Shown here: positions 11,688 through 13,351 of the stretch, piece after piece | Position numbering within the stretch: position 1 is the stretch's first letter | How the letters are laid out: the number at the start of each line of letters is the position of its first letter | Assembly: GCA_964651315.1 (NCBI GenBank) | Contig: CAZYXO010000028.1 | Location: forward strand, 1-13,351 | Direction: 5' to 3' | Source of the DNA: CAZYXO01 sp964651315 | GTDB lineage: Bacteria; Bacillota_I; Bacilli_A; RF39; UBA660 | Length of the DNA stretch: 13,351 nt | Made by a program: the position numbers and the translations under genes | Notes under the pieces: generated by a model | Seen by the model: the letters and a program-made list of their open reading frames with translations, nothing else | The model's database searches: none | Told to the model about the DNA's origin: nothing

Positions 11688-12965
11688 ATGTTTAGAGAGT
11701 TCGATTATGATAAAACTCCTGTACTAGAGATTGTTAATGAAATTATCGAAGATGCAATAAAAAAAGGTGCTTCAGATATCCATTTTGATCCAGTACCGGA
11801 TGGTATAAATATAAGAATAAGAATAGATGGAGATTTAGTACCATATGCAAAAGCACCGGATATCGTTAAAAAGAATATAATAACTAGAGTTAAAATAATA
11901 AGTGGAATGAATATTACTGAATCAAGATTACCTCAAGATGGTGCAATTAAAAGTATTGGTGATAATGAAACTATGGACTTGCGTGTATCTAGTTTACCTA
12001 TCGTTGATGGAGAAAAAGTCGTTATAAGAATACTAGATTATACAATGAGTTTAGATGGTTTAGAAAACTTAGGTTTTACTGATAATAATTTAGAAAAAGT
12101 TAATAAAGCAATAAGTAATCCGAATGGAATTATATTAGTTGCAGGAGCAACGGGTAGTGGTAAATCAACTACTGTATATGCTATATTGCAAAAATTAAAT
12201 AAAACAGAAGTTAATTTAATTACAGTTGAAGATCCAGTGGAAATGAAAATGCCTGGTCTTAACCAAGTACAAGTTATGAGTGAAATAGGATTAACATTTT
12301 CACAAACATTGCGTTCAATATTAAGACAAGATCCTGATATTATAATGATCGGAGAAATAAGAGATGATGAAACTGCAAGAATTGCTGTTAGAGCATCTAT
12401 TACTGGACACTTAGTATTATCAACAATACATACAAATAATTCACTTAATACTATTGAAAGACTTTTAGATATGGAAGTTGAAAGATATTTACTTGGTAGT
12501 GCCTTAACTGCGATAGTAAGTCAAAGATTGGCAAAAAAATTATGCCCAAAATGTCGCAAAATAACAAAAGCAACACCTTATGAAAAAGCAGTATTTAAAA
12601 CTTCTATTAATAAAGATGTTGATGAATTATATACAGCAAATCATGAAGGTTGTGATGAATGTATTAAAGGTTATAAAGGCAGAATTGCTATTCATGAAGT
12701 TTTATTAATTAGTCAAGAAATAAGAGATGCTATTGTTAATGGAATGAAAAAAAATGAATTAAGAAAATTAGTTTATGACCGAAAAAATGTTACTTCCCTA
12801 CTTGAAGATGGACTTGAAAAAATAATTAATGGTTATACAAGTTTTGAAGAAGTATTAAGAATAATTGATATTGATGAAGACTTTGGTGATGATGATGAAG
12901 ATATTAAAAAGGCTTTAACTGGTAAAGCAATTGAAGATAATAAAGAAGAAATAGAACAACTTTAA
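11688..12965 (+). CDS. GspE/PilB-type secretion or pilus assembly ATPase
   Basis: A 425-aa hexameric motor ATPase of the type II secretion/type IV pilus/competence class. In order: N2-like domain with GASDIHFDP (27-35) and RIRIDGD (43-49), Walker A GATGSGKS (153-160), Asp box TVEDPVE (179-185), Walker B DIIMIGEIRD (217-226), His box HLVLSTIHTN (241-250), and a tetracysteine zinc site CPKC (286-289) with CDEC (322-325). It lacks the N1 domain of full-size PilB/GspE (over 500 aa) and is closer in size to ComGA. It would power assembly of pilin-like fibres at the cytoplasmic membrane. It stands alone on the plus strand with its own promoter and terminator; no prepilin peptidase or PilC is in the window. 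The convergent surface-type protein at the right edge is a possible client. Confidence 0.93.
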   Translation: MFREFDYDKTPVLEIVNEIIEDAIKKGASDIHFDPVPDGINIRIRIDGDLVPYAKAPDIVKKNIITRVKIISGMNITESRLPQDGAIKSIGDNETMDLRVSSLPIVDGEKVVIRILDYTMSLDGLENLGFTDNNLEKVNKAISNPNGIILVAGATGSGKSTTVYAILQKLNKTEVNLITVEDPVEMKMPGLNQVQVMSEIGLTFSQTLRSILRQDPDIIMIGEIRDDETARIAVRASITGHLVLSTIHTNNSLNTIERLLDMEVERYLLGSALTAIVSQRLAKKLCPKCRKITKATPYEKAVFKTSINKDVDELYTANHEGCDECIKGYKGRIAIHEVLLISQEIRDAIVNGMKKNELRKLVYDRKNVTSLLEDGLEKIINGYTSFEEVLRIIDIDEDFGDDDEDIKKALTGKAIEDNKEEIEQL

Positions 12966-12980
12966 GGTTGTTCTATTTTT
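12951..12980 (+). terminator. Intrinsic terminator of gspE overlapping its stop codon
   Basis: ATAGAACAAC (12951-12960) and GTTGTTCTAT (12967-12976) form a perfect 10-bp stem followed by TTTT. The TAA stop lies in the 6-nt loop, so the last codons double as the terminator. Confidence 0.8.
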
Positions 12981-12986
12981 AGGATA

Positions 12987-13000
12987 GATGCAAATGCATC
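12987..13000. repeat. Short perfect palindrome in the gspE/surface-protein gap
   Basis: GATGCA-AA-TGCATC, a 6-bp inverted repeat with a 2-nt centre. Too short to assign; it may be a binding site or chance. Confidence 0.3.
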
Positions 13001-13011
13001 AATAATTTATA

Positions 13012-13034
13012 TATAAACTATTAAATAGTTTATA
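13012..13034 (-). terminator. AT-rich hairpin downstream of the right-edge minus-strand gene
   Basis: TATAAACTA and TAGTTTATA form a perfect 9-bp stem around TTAAA, 32 nt after the stop at 13066. The tail on the minus strand is TATAAATTATT. It is a plausible, weak terminator. Confidence 0.45.
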
Positions 13035-13065
13035 ACATTAATTATTTTAATTTACAATTCGTAAA

Positions 13066-13351
13066 CTATTCTGTTGTAAAAGGTGAAGTTGTCGTTCCTG
13101 CCCCGGATATTGGTGCGTCAGGGCTCAGATTGATAACTGCACGAAGGCCGTAACTGTTATCCACGACGTTGCCGTCCAGGTAGCCGTCCGAAGTCACGCG
13201 CCACTCGAACGCATAGCCACTGTAGAAAGTATCCGGCGACATTGTCCAGTAATATTGATCTGTGTATAAATAATATCCTGAATTGCTTGTAAATGCTAAT
13301 CCTCCAGCCATTGCTACTTCATCTGCTGTGATTAATCCGATTGGATAAACG
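13066..13351 (-). CDS. C-terminal part of a surface-type protein with a DUF6273/C-type-lectin-like repeat, cut by window edge
   Basis: The frame is open to the right edge: residues VYPIGLITADEVA precede the in-window Met, so the gene starts outside the window. The 95 visible residues contain GLITADEVAMAGG, YYWTMSPD, WRVTSDGYLDG, YGLRAVINLSPD, a Gly/Thr/Ser stretch and TTE at the end. This matches the tail of secreted proteins with a DUF6273-like or formylglycine-enzyme-like C-type lectin fold (usual signature GVRPVINL). Such domains often end pilin-like or adhesin proteins in gut Bacillota. Base composition changes sharply: codons from about 13240 down to the stop use many G and C third bases, while the part before is AT-rich like the rest of the window. 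The convergent gspE neighbour suggests, without proving, a pilin-type secretion route. Confidence 0.7.
   Translation of the reverse strand, partial: VYPIGLITADEVAMAGGLAFTSNSGYYLYTDQYYWTMSPDTFYSGYAFEWRVTSDGYLDGNVVDNSYGLRAVINLSPDAPISGAGTTTSPFTTE

Overview
The window reads as a very AT-rich, low-GC Gram-positive genome, most likely an uncultured gut-type Bacilli lineage. The taxon is inference. It rests on base composition, GGTGAT/AGGAGG ribosome binding sites, a radC-mreC-mreD-spoIVFA-spoIVFB gene order like that of Bacillus, and TGA used as a stop while Trp is TGG, which argues against mycoplasmas.

Region 1 (1-275): the first codons of a TnpB (IS200/IS605 OrfB) gene running off the left edge, its sigma-A promoter, and two hairpins that close the neighbouring operon. 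Region 2 (276-4300, minus strand): an envelope and sporulation operon. In transcription order it holds an unknown 122-aa protein, a SPOR-domain SpoIIB-like protein, RadC, MreC, MreD, a SpoIVFA-like pseudo-peptidase and a SpoIVFB-like site-2 protease. The mreB, minCD and maf genes of the Bacillus order are absent here. Region 3 (4319-4842): a 63-bp palindromic repeat, a plus-strand reading frame that has lost its start, and a bidirectional terminator.

Region 4 (4841-11600, minus strand) is the highlight: an apparently complete RiPP-type operon. A 44-aa precursor peptide (11013-11147, ending GYDGCGTHTHK) precedes a radical SAM/SPASM maturase, an unfamiliar P-loop ATPase, a HelD-type RNA-polymerase recycling factor, a C39/papain-like cysteine protease, a HAD hydrolase and an orphan CobJ-type methyltransferase. 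The genes overlap or nearly touch. The leader holds two duplicated promoters, a candidate attenuator (terminator plus a mutually exclusive anti-terminator helix) and a stem that would enclose the precursor gene. Near-identical 63-bp palindromes in opposite orientation lie on either side of the operon, suggesting a cassette. My working model: the radical SAM enzyme modifies the peptide C-terminus, the cysteine protease removes the leader, the methyltransferase and HAD protein are candidate tailoring enzymes, and HelD could protect RNA polymerase. No exporter is visible.

Region 5 (11634-13351): a plus-strand GspE/PilB-type secretion ATPase with its own promoter and terminator, then the C-terminal part of a convergent minus-strand surface-type protein. 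The last codons of that protein are strikingly GC-rich and resemble a diversity-generating-retroelement variable region.
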